The notes beneath the pieces were generated by a model that ran no database searches, was not told the DNA's origin, and saw nothing but the letters and a program-made list of their open reading frames with translations. From Drosophila pseudoobscura (lineage: Eukaryota > Arthropoda > Insecta > Diptera > Drosophilidae), in assembly GCF_009870125.1 (NCBI RefSeq), contig NC_046681.1, positions 24,946,001 through 25,010,000 on the forward strand: DNA of 64,000 nucleotides, written 5' to 3'. Position numbers and translations under genes: made by a program. The number at the start of each line of letters is the position of its first letter. The first letter of the stretch is position 1. Positions 48,318 to 61,177 of the stretch are shown here, one piece after another.

Positions 48318-50423
48318 TTCCACGGAAAACCGTTGAAACTTTACCAATTGCTGCGCACTTTTGGGTTATGTAAATCTAAAACTCTTTTTTGGATGGGTTC
48401 CGACTTTCCCTTTTCTTTAACTACACAAAATCAATTTCAAACTATTGGAAAGTTGCAGGCATTTAATATTTGATTTCCAATCAAATTGTCAGAATTTTAT
48501 ATAGTCCGTAGTACTCGTGCTATAATATTTTATCCGCCGCGATTGCATGCGATGTTGATTTTCAGCAAACCGTCGCAAATTTCAAACTAAAATGCCAAGT
48601 TGCTGCAATTTGGCGCTCTGCTAGCATATCAATTGCTTTCTATTTTGCGTTTTCGATTTGTATTTGCGTATTTATTTTAGCAGCCGATTGTCTGTTGCTT
48701 TTGTTCTTGCTATTATTTTTAAGCAAAGACAATAGACACACGGAGGAGAGATCTCTTAAGAAGGCGCCCCACAGACAGCTGGCTGTTTCGGCTAGTACCT
48801 GTGCTTCGATGCGCTACACGAAACTGCCAGTGGATGGGAGTCGTAAGTAAGTCGGAACACAAAGAAAATGCAGGTAAAAGGTCTTCTAAGATTAAGATAG
48901 TAGAATATTCTCACTCCAGGGGATCCTAAGTAAGAGCCAAATGATCATAGATCCATTTCACGTGACTCCATCTTGATCTTCGTATTACTTTTACTGTCAA
49001 TGTGCAGAAGTAAAATATCTGATTTTTTTTATGAAATGAGTAAATTTGTATATCAACAAAAGTACTGTTTAGGAAACTTTATTTTTTCTCTGGTTTCTTT
49101 ATCAACTGAAAACCGTAAAACCGTACATTCAGACAGATCTCTCCCCAGATCGTCCTCGTATGCATTTGGGCTGTCAGAAATCAGATGTGCCCTACACGTA
49201 GCCATTATCATACATATATATACACATAGTATACATATATATGTATCTCAGCAAAAAGCCACCATTAAGGTATTTATCCGATTTGTTGCTCAATTTATCA
49301 ACGATTTCTTCGTTTATTTGCCTCAAGATGCCAAACGTTTTTGACCCAGAACAATGTATATAATAAGGTTTGGTTCTAGAAGCCCCTTCCTTTTTTTGAT
49401 TTCGCTTTCTGTATATTTAGTGATGCCAGGAATGACAAGTTCATAGCTGGGGAAACGGTTGGGCCCTGAGACTTTTATACGACCAGACGGCATTAGTATT
49501 TATTATTTTTATTTCATTGTATTGTCGTTTGTAGAAAGGGAAATGGAAATTTTCATTAAATAACGTCACTATAGGTCTGAGTGCTATAAATTCTATCGTT
49601 GTCTATAGTTCTATGGGTCTTCCTTGAATATACATATTTCTGGTCTTGTAAGTCAATGTGGAAAAAGAGAGGTAAGAACTTTAAAAATATCTTTATAGTT
49701 CAATATTTCAACAAAACTAAACCTAAAAAGTACCATGCTATATTAAATTCTTTTATATAGAAGCCAAACCATATAAGTTGCCTGGGCATAATAGCTTTTT
49801 GGTGCCTCATGCAGTACTTCTATCTTGGTAATTGTATATTCTTTGATAGGTGATTGCTTAGATGACTACTAATGCCACATGGTCTTTGACTTATAGAAGC
49901 ATGGGCATAACATTATTTCATCTTCAGCAGATAACCTCCTTTAATTTATAAAGTGAAAGATCATCCCCCATTGCTTTATATATTTACAAAGATTTATTCA
50001 TTTCATTTTGCGCTATATGAAAATACGAATAATGTACAGTATTTATATTCGTAATCGAATCGGAGAGTGTGTGATGGTGCTGTCGTCACTACCTTTGTGA
50101 TATTTGGACGATATGTATATATATATAGTAAAGTCGAAACTGCAGTGAAAAAGGCCAGTTTCTAAGTGACTGCCTAAAGACATTATTGGTTAACTTTTTT
50201 ACAGGTGTAGGTAGTTGGTTAGGATAAGGATTATGAGTAGGATAACATCTAAGATTAGGCCTAAGTCTAGGGCTTAAGGCTACACATCTGACTCTTAAGT
50301 AAGCTCGTTAAACGTGAATTATGCGCGATTTAAGATTAGGCTTAGGCATTTTAAGTGTACAACTAGTTTAACAGCTAGACATAGAAACGATTTTAACGGT
50401 AACAAACAAGTCCGTATCCGGAT
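48318..50423. other. Intergenic region between the acylphosphatase and fusl genes
   Basis: The first ~250 bases are the likely promoter and 5' UTR of the acylphosphatase-like gene. A CACGTG E-box is at 48959-48964. From about 49.9 kb leftward-transcribed fusl 3' UTR is likely, but no single poly(A) signal is compelling. No coding exon is seen. Confidence 0.5.
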
Positions 50424-52813
50424 CTAAACGATCTGAACGGTGGCATGTGGCTTCTCGATGAGGCTGCTCTGCGCCTCCTTATCCTTCTCCGCACTCCTGC
50501 CGAGCGTCGCGTGCTCCGGTTTCAGGTAATAGTGCGGCGGCGGATGAGATGCTGATGGTGATGATTGCGCCTTTTTGCGGCGCTCTCGGAGGAAGTGTAG
50601 ACGCACATAGTTAATAGGAATGTCGACACTCTCGGCGCCAGTTCCGTCGGCATCAATGAAAACCCCGCGCACCAGGATGGAGTTGGAGCATTTGAGTGCG
50701 GCCAGCAGCAGGAACGGTATGATGTGTGTTAGCCAGAAGCTCATCAGTCGATTGTCTACGGATGACACGATCAGATTAAGCAAAGGTATGTAGTTTTACA
50801 TTGGAAAAATCCCTTTACCTGGATATAGATACACATCGAGTAGATTCCAGATACCGCGCCATGCATTCACCGCCCCAAAGAATGTCATCAGATAGTAAAT
50901 GTCGCATATGATCAGCTTCAGGATGCCGCTTATCCGACGACACACGTACCGCATCAGGGGATGGATGAGAAACGTAACAAAGACGGTCAGATATCCAATT
51001 AGCTGCACAGAGGAAAAAAAACTCTTAGACAGATGCAAAATGATTTGGCTAAGAAGTGTTTTGCCATACCAGCGATCCCCACGCCGACTTGGCCTTGTCC
51101 TTGGGAAATAGCGTCAAGTCGAAGATGCCCCAGACACCGCGCCATGCTATGACCACCAGACTGCCAATGACAAAAACCGAGAAGAGTGTGTCCAGCACAT
51201 AGAGGCCAGGTTGATGGAAACCCTTCAGGAGAAGAAACGAGAAAAGGGAAACACAATTTAAGGATCAAATCACAAATCTATACTTTCCGGGATACACATA
51301 CTGGTATGTTTATGTTAATGATGTGGCGTTTTTAACAGAGTATCTATAGAGTACTTTGAGTAGTATCTATATCGACTCGTCTATTGATACTGAGTACTTA
51401 GAACAAGTTACGTAAAACACGGGCAATTCATTTCATAAGCATTAATAGCCTTTTAGTTGCCTTTTTAATTTAATGAACTAATTTATTCAGACTATAAAAT
51501 ATTTAATTAACGATCGTAAGTACGATCGTAACACCTTGACATAAGTAAGTAGCATATTAAACTGAATTTTTATGATATTTCGTAATTTTTTTTATACCCC
51601 CAAAGTGTTTATTATAAAATTTTCTATTAGTAACCATCTTGGACTCCATAGAGTATATAAATTCTTGATCAGCATGTACATATAGCCGAGTCGATATAGT
51701 GAAGTCAGATTTTAAGAAGCCTTGCAACTATAAGTTGGCTGCTGTGATACAAACAATGCTGGTTGCTATGAAACGACCAGCGGTGGCTGCCGTGCAACTA
51801 TCAAAGCTGTGGAACTGTTAAAACAGGCTTCTGCGTTGTCAGCTCTTTATAAGAGCATCCGGATGGGATAACTGGGAGTTTGTGTGTGGATGGAATTTTA
51901 AGTATCTTCAGGATTCACTTACGGGTATTTTGAACATGGTGTCCACCTCGAAATAGTCGGTTTTGTGGTCCATCGTTACCGTGTAGGGGGCGGCGCCCAG
52001 GTTGCGGAGGGTGCGCGTGGCGACCAGGAAGATGAGGGCTATTGCCGTCACCACGGAGACGATGATGAGGGAGTCGACGCTGGTCAGCCAGTCGCAGAGC
52101 ATCCAGGCGCCGCGCCACATGTTGACACAGACAATCCCGAATACGGCGGTGTAGAGCCGCGAGACAGCGTAGTAGGTGAGGCGTCGCTTGTCCGGGTGGA
52201 TATGCTCCTTGAAGAAGTTCTGGGTGATGGTGAACACGAAGTGCCCCACACCGCCGATGAGAAAGGAGGAGAGCGCGGAGAGAGGCAGGCTGCTCGGGAA
52301 AAGGAAAACTCCCATCAGCTCCCAGGTGCCGCGCCAGTAGGCAATAACGCAGGGCGCCACCAAAAGTTCATAGAGATGGAAATATTTTCATATAATATTT
52401 TATAGTATTTTTCGATATCGCGATATATGTATGTGTACAATGTTTTCTGTTTCTAATTGTGATGCTGATGCTATTGGGGGTAATTAATAATAATAATAAT
52501 AATTAATAGTTACCACCAGGCAGGAGAGAAGCATGTCCAGTAGCTCCAACAGGAGCTCGTGCAGGTTCCGGCGCGGCGCTTCCGGCATGTACTTCTCGCA
52601 GTGCATCGCTGTCTGGCCATGGCCTTGGCCATGGACATGGCCATGTGTGTGGATGGGCAGGTGGGGATGCTGGTGCTGCTGCTGCTGTTGATGGTGCTGT
52701 AGGAGCTGCTGCTCCGACGCCAGCGCCGGGGATTGGCAATGAGATTTCTGTGGCTTGCTGCTGACGATGATCGGCGTCGGCCCTGCCGCTGTGCCCATGT
52801 CTGTAGTCAGCAT
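50424..52813 (-). CDS. fusl: Fuseless, multipass presynaptic membrane protein
   Basis: Five exons: 52514-52813, 51923-52357, 51070-51222, 50819-51002 and 50424-50755. They give 467 residues, with phases 0, 0, 0 and 1. The chosen ATG (52813) starts MLTTDMGTAA. The N-terminus is cytosolic and Gln/His-rich (residues ~39-72). About eight hydrophobic segments follow, then a basic Ser/Pro-rich tail. Four WRGxW motifs recur at residues 108-112, 181-185, 272-276 and 344-348, each after a membrane segment. Fly fuseless is known as an eight-pass protein that organises presynaptic calcium channels. Odd: intron 1 (52358-52513) has a GTAACT donor, but the exon-2 side has no AG for over 100 bases. The only in-frame join uses a TG acceptor (TTTTGGTG|GCG). 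Confidence 0.88.
52358..52513 (-). other. fusl: fusl intron 1 with apparent GT-TG borders
   Basis: The donor is GGTG|GTAACT, and the acceptor side reads CTTTTGGTG|GCGCCC. No AG occurs between about 52461 and the exon start. Using any upstream AG would force translation through an in-frame TGA about 30 bases before exon 2. A TGGTG repeat at both borders means two adjacent splice choices give the same mRNA (SCLVAPCVIAYWRG), and both end the intron in TG. Confidence 0.6.
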
Positions 52814-55800
52814 CGCTGAACCGAGCCGAATCAAGCCGATCCTCTGATCTGATATGCTCTGCTCTGATGATGGGTTGCTTTGCTTTGATTGCTTTAATTG
52901 CTGAAAATTTCCACTCCGGATATGTTTGCCGGGCTTTGCTGGTCCTGCGCTCCAGCCGTAAGCGTATCCGCAATCGCAACCACAACCTGAACGCGGCGAG
53001 TGCTCAACTGTTTTCGCAATGGTCTCGGGCTAGGCGGTCCGTGAATGAGGCCGTGGGCATTGTGTTCATTGCCAGCTCCGTCCGGCTGACAGAGAGAGAG
53101 AGAGAGAGAGCCCCGCTTCAGTGCCACAGACTGGTCCTCTCCGGGTCTGTGTTACCGTGGTTGCATCGCTGCTGCTGCTGATGATAATAATCTGGCACTG
53201 ATAATTACTCGGTCTGTCTGTCTGTCTCTGGACAGTCTGTCACCTCTCCCTCTCTCCTCCGACTGTCTGCTGTTGCATAATCCAGGTCCACATTTACATC
53301 AACGTTCAAATCCGCATCCACCGGGCGATTGGCTCTCTGGAAATGGAAATGTAAAGAGTTGTTAGAAGATGGGGCCGCGCTATCCTTATCAATATTTAGT
53401 TTTCCCATAAACATGGTATAGCAAAGCAAAGAAAATAGTCCTAATGGGTAGTGTACTGTAAAATAGCTTATAGAACAGATAGTTCCCATAGATGTGCGCT
53501 TATCAGATTCACATCAGCCATCCCATCCCATCAAATCTGACTGTTTCCAGTATGCACCCGACACGTAGAAATGGCATTGTCTTGTTGCTGGTATGAGTAT
53601 GTACTGTAGAGCTCGTATCACTAGATTACAAGTATACAGGGGTCCCTATTTAACTACATTAACTAAAAAGTACTTAAGGGATGACCTTATAAAAGAAAGA
53701 CTCTTTGTTTCTCTGTTAGAAAATGATAAGAACTTTAACTGAAGAAAAGGCAATACATACAAAAAATGTTATTAATCTATGGATGGTTCTACAACTATTA
53801 TTTTTGTTTCATTGTTTCCCTTGGCAACCCTTCCATGTCCTTCCAAATACTCCTGATCCTAACCTGAAGGGAAATATATACAAATCGTATTTCATCATAG
53901 TGCTAAGCTTGGAAATCCTTTATTGTATATGAATATAGTATAAAATATATATCCACCATAAGATATATAAAGTCTGTTTGCCTCGCGCTCTTTTAGATGT
54001 CAGATGTCCCACATCCCACATGCCGCATTTATGATGATCACCTGAGACGAAGCTCTTTTACTGATAGCTCAACGTCAACATGACAATCTGTGCGTTGAGT
54101 GGCCCTCCAGCAGACACTTAAGTCCGACGCTCCTGACTTATCTCAAGTGACTTAATAGATCCAATTTAGGCACATCCAAGAGCTTTGATTAAAACTAAAA
54201 TGCCACCGAAACAAAAAGCGAAAGTGATCCCGCACACGACTCAGCGGAGACATTGACAGTGGCCCCACGGTCTTGAACTCCTCCTCCCCACCTATGAAGA
54301 GGTCAGGGGCAGACGCCAAGCAGGGGGTGGGAAAGGGAAGAAAAGGCACTGAAGAAAATTATGATGCAATATCTAGGTGGGGGAGGGATGGGTGGGGATG
54401 CTTTATTTTGATCTCATGTACTTGTAAGGAAATATTCAAAGAATTCCATTCCAATATACCTCAACTAAAGTGCTTTAATTATGTGATTAAACTTCTATAT
54501 TTAGAATATCCCTCACTGTCGAATGTAAGTGAGCAAACCCATTAACTTTGTACATTTTCGTTGTGTTTGAGCTATAGAAATTATTCAGTTTAAGTGTCCG
54601 GATATGATCAGGAAATGTATTTAAAAATTTTGCATATAATTTCAGTTTTTAAAAGAGAGTATAGCCAGACAAGACTGACTATTAAAAAAGTTCAGTTATT
54701 GAAAAAGATCATCAGTTGAAGATATCTACCAAATTTTTCCAGTGACTGAAAAGCTCTTCCCATGAGTTTTGATGCCTAAAAGATTTTCAAATCGAATTAA
54801 TTTGAATACTCGTAGATCTGGTTGTTAATAGAGTTCAACTATCAAAAACGTTTGAGTGAGAACCTTGTTCAAGCATAAAATCATTTCAGTTTGATTCAAT
54901 TTTGTTAGTTTATCAAAAGAAGCTGAGAATTGTGTTCAAATAATGCCTAAAATTAACATTAATATATGTATAAAATATTCCACAAAATCGTTAATATTAC
55001 AAAATGATTTTCATTACGTGTGAATGAAATATATTCGCCAGTGATTTATTTCATCAATTGCTCACTTGACTGTCTGTCCCTCTTCTCAATTATGCATCGA
55101 CTGAATGGCTTTACCGCTAATTAAGAGGAACTCTCGCCCCCTTGGAATTAGTGCAGGATGTTTGTGATTTTCGTTTTCGTTTTTGGTTTTGTTTTTTTTG
55201 TCTGGACAACGCGGCGTATGTGCGATAATTAAACACACGACTTGCTGGGGGCCTCCGGCGAAGGTCTCAGCTGCTGGGGAGGCTGCTGTAGCTGCAACTG
55301 CAGTTTGGGTCAAGCGCATTCACATTTAAATCAAAGTGGTGGACCCACTGGCTAAATAGATGCCCCGCGGAGTGGCTCATTGAGGCAGCGGCCGCCCAGC
55401 AAGACTTCCTCGTTTAGGTACCGCATGTTGATGGCTGGATCCAATGGATTGCATGGATAGATGGATGACTATATATACTCGTAAATTATATCTGGCATAC
55501 GCATATACAGATTAGAGGAGAGAATGAGCTTTCAGCAGCGGCTGATTTCAAGTTCAAACTCCCCAAGTGGGCCAAATGACGTTTCAATGCAATGTCAGTA
55601 AGGCCCATCCTCCAATCCCCATCCTTCAATCCCCATCCCCATTCCCATCCAAATCCTCCCTCTTTGCTGTACATTGTACTCCAATTAAGTCAGATAATTG
55701 ACAAAGAACGGGTGACAATTCAAATGCCAAATTGGACGCTGAGCAACGACAACGACTCATGCTCAATTTTTCGCAAGGTTCTTGATAAGTCTCCCGACTT

Positions 55801-58800
55801 ACGAGTTACGACTTGGCTGGCTCTTCGAAGCTAATTAGGTTTGCCAACAAATATATAGTCTCAAGCTGTATCTTGTGCATAGAAAGATAAGAGCCATCCA
55901 TCCTAAACACTACAATCTCCCGAATTGCCTCGTTTTACGGTCTAGCTGATGTATCTGGAAATGATTAAAGGTTTACGATTCCACGAGTGATTCAAAATAT
56001 TTGTTGTTCGAAAGCATTTTCAGGTGTCTGCGAGGTGCCGACTGCGATAATGGAAAGAGTACATCTTTTACAGCCTGGTTTTGTTCAATATTTACTATTG
56101 CCATTATCAGCATCTAAGTGCTATCTTTGGTGTCATTGTCAGATTGAATAACCGCTTCTATGCGATCTAATTTATGTGTCTGCCACAAAGAAATATTAGA
56201 GAACGGGCAAACATTTGATACGAAACGAGCATCTTTTGTGGCAAACTGAAGAATATCATTCGATGAACTAAAGTATTGTTAAATATATCTAATTTCAATG
56301 TTTGAATCCTATCTGAATTCCTGTCGTTACCCAAAATGTGCCGTTCCTGATATCTATTTGCACATCTATCGACTTGTCTGTATGTATATGTATATACTTT
56401 TATAAGGTCTCATTCAGTCAGAATATATTATGGTCGTCTGCATATGGAGACGAATATTTATAGAGGTATAGATTATATCTATTAGGTTCTTATCGAACTA
56501 TGAAAATTAATTGTGCCTATTTTATAAAGATTTGATTTGAGTTAAGGGACACAGATTCAATTTATATGATACAAAACATAGAACTATTTCCCTCCCATAT
56601 TTTCCTCAACTAGCAAAATATATAAAAGTATTCTCTTGATTGTTATGAGCCGCTTCTGAGGTGAATGAAAATTATCCCACTAATAGTTAGGAATTCACCC
56701 CGACTTTATTGATTGTGTTTAGATTTTCATAGAACCTCTTGCAGAAACGAACAGAAATGGGCCACGACCAAATATAATTCTGCACTAATCGTTGAAATCA
56801 CTTTTAAAATGTACAAATCAATTTACTCAGATTAGATAGAACTTCCGTGGATCATTAATCGTTATCAACTATCGACTGACAATTCATTACAACATCATCT
56901 CTGAGCGGAAAATGCGTGGACAGCGATAAACACAACAAAACAAATACACACGTCTACACGCATACGCACACGCACACGCACCCGCCTCCTGTCACACTCA
57001 CACTATGATACTAGAAATGTAATAAATTTATGCAAAAGCAAAAACATTGGTTTACCGTTTCAAATTAGCAGCAGTTTTTGCTTCTGCTTCTGCTTTTCTG
57101 CTGCTGCTGCCGTTGCGGCGTTGTGGGTGCGTGAGCTGAGCCGAGCCGAGAGTGCAAAAGAGAGCAATAGAGTGCGATGAGCTTTTGGTTTTTTATATGT
57201 TTGTTTTCCCGTTTGGATATTTTTTTTTTCTTTTTGGGCGAGGGGGTTTGTTGTAACGCACGCCTAAATTAAAGGAACATACATTTATGATTCGGATCAA
57301 TTCGGATCTGGTTTTTGCGCAAAAACCAAAGCGAAATCTCTCCTCAAGCGCTGGAGACTGGGAGAGAACACACACGCACCGGAAATGAGCGGCGGGACTT
57401 ATCGTATTTTCGATATCGGTTACGATTGGGGTTTCGAGTTCGATTTCGTTTGACCGTTAGTTGTGGATGTTGAGGTTCGAAGAAGTTTGAGGTTCGAATG
57501 CGCGTAAGCGACTTCTGGCGCTACTATATATACAAATGCTTATAGAAATCCGCTAGACTAAGCCACACAAAGGCACATTACAAACAGACACACAGATACA
57601 CACTGTCTCAGATATACACGGGCACCGTTGCAATCTAGTTTATTTGTACGGGTATACGTACGGGTACGGGAGCACGGGCACGGTACGGTTGTTTGAACTT
57701 TTGCACGCTTCCCGTACAGCAGAGGACAGGCAGGCAGGGCAGACGCGTTCCTCTGATCGCTCGTCAGTCGCCAGTGGCCGCAGAAACTGAACTGGAAGCT
57801 GGAACCGCGTCTGATTTAGGTTTCGGACTCGGTCTCGGACTCGGACTGAGTGGAGAGGGTGACATATTTCGCACTCATATGGCGGCCCCAATACCGCTCG
57901 AAATTGTGAGGTCGTGTCAGCTTTTTGGATAAAGCCGTGTGCCACTAATCTCCCGAGATCCGACTATTCCGAGCTTGGCGCTCAATATAAAACGCGCTCA
58001 GTGCTGATAGCGATAGCAATCTGTGATTCTCTGAATCAGATCTTCGAGTGTCGACCGTTCTCTTGATTAGTTTTTGCTCGATCTTTTTTGAGATTTTTGT
58101 CCAGCACTTGTGAAACTTTCCGAAACTGTTTTCTATTCTTGGACAATTTTGAAATGATTTTTCGCGCGAGCTTTCTCATTCAGAGTGAAATGTGTTGCGA
58201 CAGCTTTTCGTTTGGATATGGCAGCACTAGCACCCAGTGCCCTGGTAGTGGGTCAACTAGGAACTGTCTTGCAGGTGTCTCTGCATTACGTTCAATTCAT
58301 AAATTCCAGTACAGACGAGACGGATCAAGGTTAGTGCAGGTTGTTATCTGTACAACAGTTTCCTGTAAAATCTACCTAATTTGCATTGGACAGCCGCGCA
58401 TGGCATGTCTTGTGTTCCATTAACTATTCAGAGTGAGAATTAGATCACAATATTGGGTCTTTGTATTCGATACTGTGTCGGCGATGTGCGCATCGGGGTT
58501 AAAGCCTCAAAACTGAATCAGTAAACAGTGTTTTTTGTTTTGTGATTATTTTATAATTGGTGGCAGATGGAGGCAGGGGCCACAGTCGAAAGCTAGTAAA
58601 AATTTGAAATAATTCGCACTTAATAACTCATAAAAACGACTCAGTTGCATCGAGTGCAGGTCTATAAATATTCAATTAAGCCTGGGAACTGGACAGCCGA
58701 CAGCCTGCCACTACACGCTTTTCTTTCCCTGGAAATCGGATCGATAATTTATGCGTGAATACTTAATTTTAGATAACAATATTTGATTGAATATTGCGAT

Positions 58801-60590
58801 GTGATTTGATCAATGCGATTGTGCAAATATATAAATTCAATTAGCTAGCGGATCAACAGCACGCTGACAGCTGAAGATTTATATTGCAATTGATTCAAAA
58901 ATTCCCGTCTCTCACGAAACTAATTAGTCTCTCGGATATCGGATCACTGCAATTGGCATCCCTGAATAGATTTGGGGCTGGATCTGCCACATCTGCAAGA
59001 TTTCTTCAATAACAAACAGATGTGTGCCTATTTGGAGTGCCACTGAAGGTCTCTTTGTCTGATTATCGGAAACGTGGGCACAGATAAGTCGGGACGGGTA
59101 AGTTTATGAGTCGATCGGGGTTTTTTTGTTTGCCGATTGCCAAAATATTCCTAATGCTTATTTAATGTCTAACCTTGAATTTCCCTGATTGAGATTGCAC
59201 CAACCAAAATAGACTCAAGAAGGTGTCTGGGTTCTTGTCTCTCGGTTTTGGTCAATCACCAAACACTGCGGTAAATTTGATGATATATTTAATGCGAGGC
59301 GTAGTTAAAGAGTTTCGATTTGTTTACTGGGAAACATCCCCCAAGCCGGGAGGCCGATATATATGGTCATATATACAAAATATCTCAAAATATAATAGAA
59401 TATTTCAGATAAACTTTAAAGGATATACATCCACTCATGGCTACCTTACCTATCTAAGGAAAAACTTATAGAACTACTTTCATTGCACCATCGCAGAATA
59501 TGCAATAGGGTGATGCTTGTTAGCAAGCTCCTTCTGGGGATTACTTCTGGGGCAGGACAATTTCTCTGTTCCCTCAAGTCCTACCTGCACATTCTTCCCT
59601 TTTCGTCTGAATTTATGTATCTTTCTTCATCTTTGTTCTTTAAAAATGATCCTGACAATGATAACGATCATATATTATCCTATAATAATCACCTTTGACA
59701 TACCCAGAAATATTCACTAATTATTGCTGCTATTATTTACCAATTCTTTAACTGTCGAATTTGTAGTTGCTTTCGTTTTTCTCCTCCTCCTAAGCTAGTT
59801 CAATTTTAATAATTTGAATACATATTTAATTCATTTACAACAAAAAAAGTAGCCCCTTAAGTTCCTGTTGGCTCCAGCAATCCGGCATTTGATCATAAAT
59901 CAGATCCGAACAAATAAAGTAGTTTATATGTTATGGCAAACATAATTTGAAACAAACTATAATAGAAATAAACCTCAAATATAAAAGGGCATAAAGTTCT
60001 CAATAAATGATTTCAAAACGCATTCACTTAAAAAAAATTCATTGAAAAAATGGTGGAGAGCCCAAGCAGTGCCATGAAGAAATAATCTTTTAAGAAAGTT
60101 AACCAATAGCCAAATTACAGCTTTATCTTACCAACTTTCCTGATAACGCCTATCGAAAAACCGAAAAAAGTTCGGGAACTATGGGGCAGGCGAGGCAGCA
60201 GCACAATGGTTATACGAAACACCTTTAAAGCCGGTCACAATATTACTAACCTACCACAAAATAAACATACTTCAACTAGGGATCTATTTCGGATTTGGTA
60301 GCGCTTTTGGTTTTTCTGCCGCGGCCAGACAGCGCAGCGTGATATTCCAATGTCAATCGCTATACAGATTTCGGTCAGATCGGTCAAACCTAAGTATATG
60401 CAAATGAAACGCGTCCAAAGATCACCAAAAACCAACGCAAACCACCGATCACCGATTGTTTTTAGTTTTGCTGGATTATTTATTAATATTATTAATTAGC
60501 TTAAAGACGCAATAGAGTAACGATATTTACATACGACTCCACTCCTCCGATTCCGTCGCGCGTTGTTCAGAAACTGAAACTGAACGTTGC
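52814..60590. other. Large noncoding interval upstream of fusl
   Basis: No coding exon is recognised. GC-rich DNA at 52.8-53.3 kb is probably fusl 5' UTR, with a (GA)n run at about 53090-53109. 53.4-57.0 kb is AT-rich. A second GC-rich block at 57.05-58.1 kb ends in a plus-strand TATA motif (57986-57992). 58.5-60.4 kb is AT-rich. The interval may hold a long fusl 5' intron fed by the minus-strand TATA at about 60.6 kb. Confidence 0.45.
57986..57992 (+). promoter_or_regulatory. Candidate TATA box (TATAAAA)
   Basis: TATAAAA is followed by CGCGCTCAGTGC and by T-rich leader-like sequence to about 58.3 kb. No protein-coding target lies downstream on this strand, so it may drive a noncoding RNA or be chance. 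Confidence 0.3.
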
Positions 60591-60602
60591 CAAATATTTA
60601 TA
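60530..60602 (-). promoter_or_regulatory. Candidate minus-strand TATA promoter
   Basis: TATAAATA on the minus strand (60595-60602) is followed 20-28 bases downstream by two TCAGTTT initiator-like matches and then a GC-rich leader (CGCGCGACGG). A transcript would run toward fusl. It could be a distal fusl promoter or drive a noncoding RNA. Confidence 0.4.
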
Positions 60603-61080
60603 CTACTCCACTCCACAGCATAGCACAGCACAGAGAGGTAGGCGCCCAAATCGGCGGCTGGGCGCGTGCTGTTATCGCCAGTGGCTGTGCCAGTGCCCAT
60701 TGCTGATAAGGCTACAGGCGAGAGGAATATGAGAGGTATAAATATGAGTTCTACTATGTATATACCACTCCGTTAAGTTGTTTGACTGGGCCACTTTGCT
60801 CCGCCACGGCGGCGATTAGAAATTAATGTAAATGATTCCCAGCCCAAACCGATTTTCATGTGTATTTTTCCGCTTTGTCCGCCCACGGTTCTCGTTTTCG
60901 GCTCGTTCTCGCTCTCGTTCTGGGCCAATTCCTATTGTCTAAAACGTGCTCCTATCGAGGAATCGCGAAAAACACAGACATAAAGGCCAATCAGGCGTCG
61001 TTGCCGGGTCATAAAAGTCTCGAGCAATGACTCGCTATCGATGCCGACGATCCAGCGGAGCGGGTTCGCACTTCCCAGCG

Positions 61081-61177
61081 TTTATAGTCGCGTCACATCT
61101 TGTTTGGAATTGCAAGCGTTTTAAGTCGCCATGGATTTCAAACGCACGCAAATCAAATTTTAGGCGTTTTAAATCGC
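61081..61177. repeat. Cluster of GCG-TTTTAARTCGC near-palindromic motifs
   Basis: GCGTTTTAAGTCGC at 61116-61129 and GCGTTTTAAATCGC at 61164-61177 differ at one of 14 bases. TTTATAGTCGCG at 61081-61092 and an inverted GTTTTAAACGC near 61200 flank them. Related copies occur at 62653-62667 and 62693-62707. Confidence 0.6.

Noticed and set aside
57460-57510. Two GGTTCGA matches that resemble tRNA B-boxes
   Set aside because: No A-box at the right distance and no cloverleaf can be drawn.
57640-57945. 101-codon minus-strand frame containing CEIC and CPAC
   Set aside because: The Cys pairs do not form a known finger, the frame crosses Arg/Val simple repeats, and no splice context is seen.
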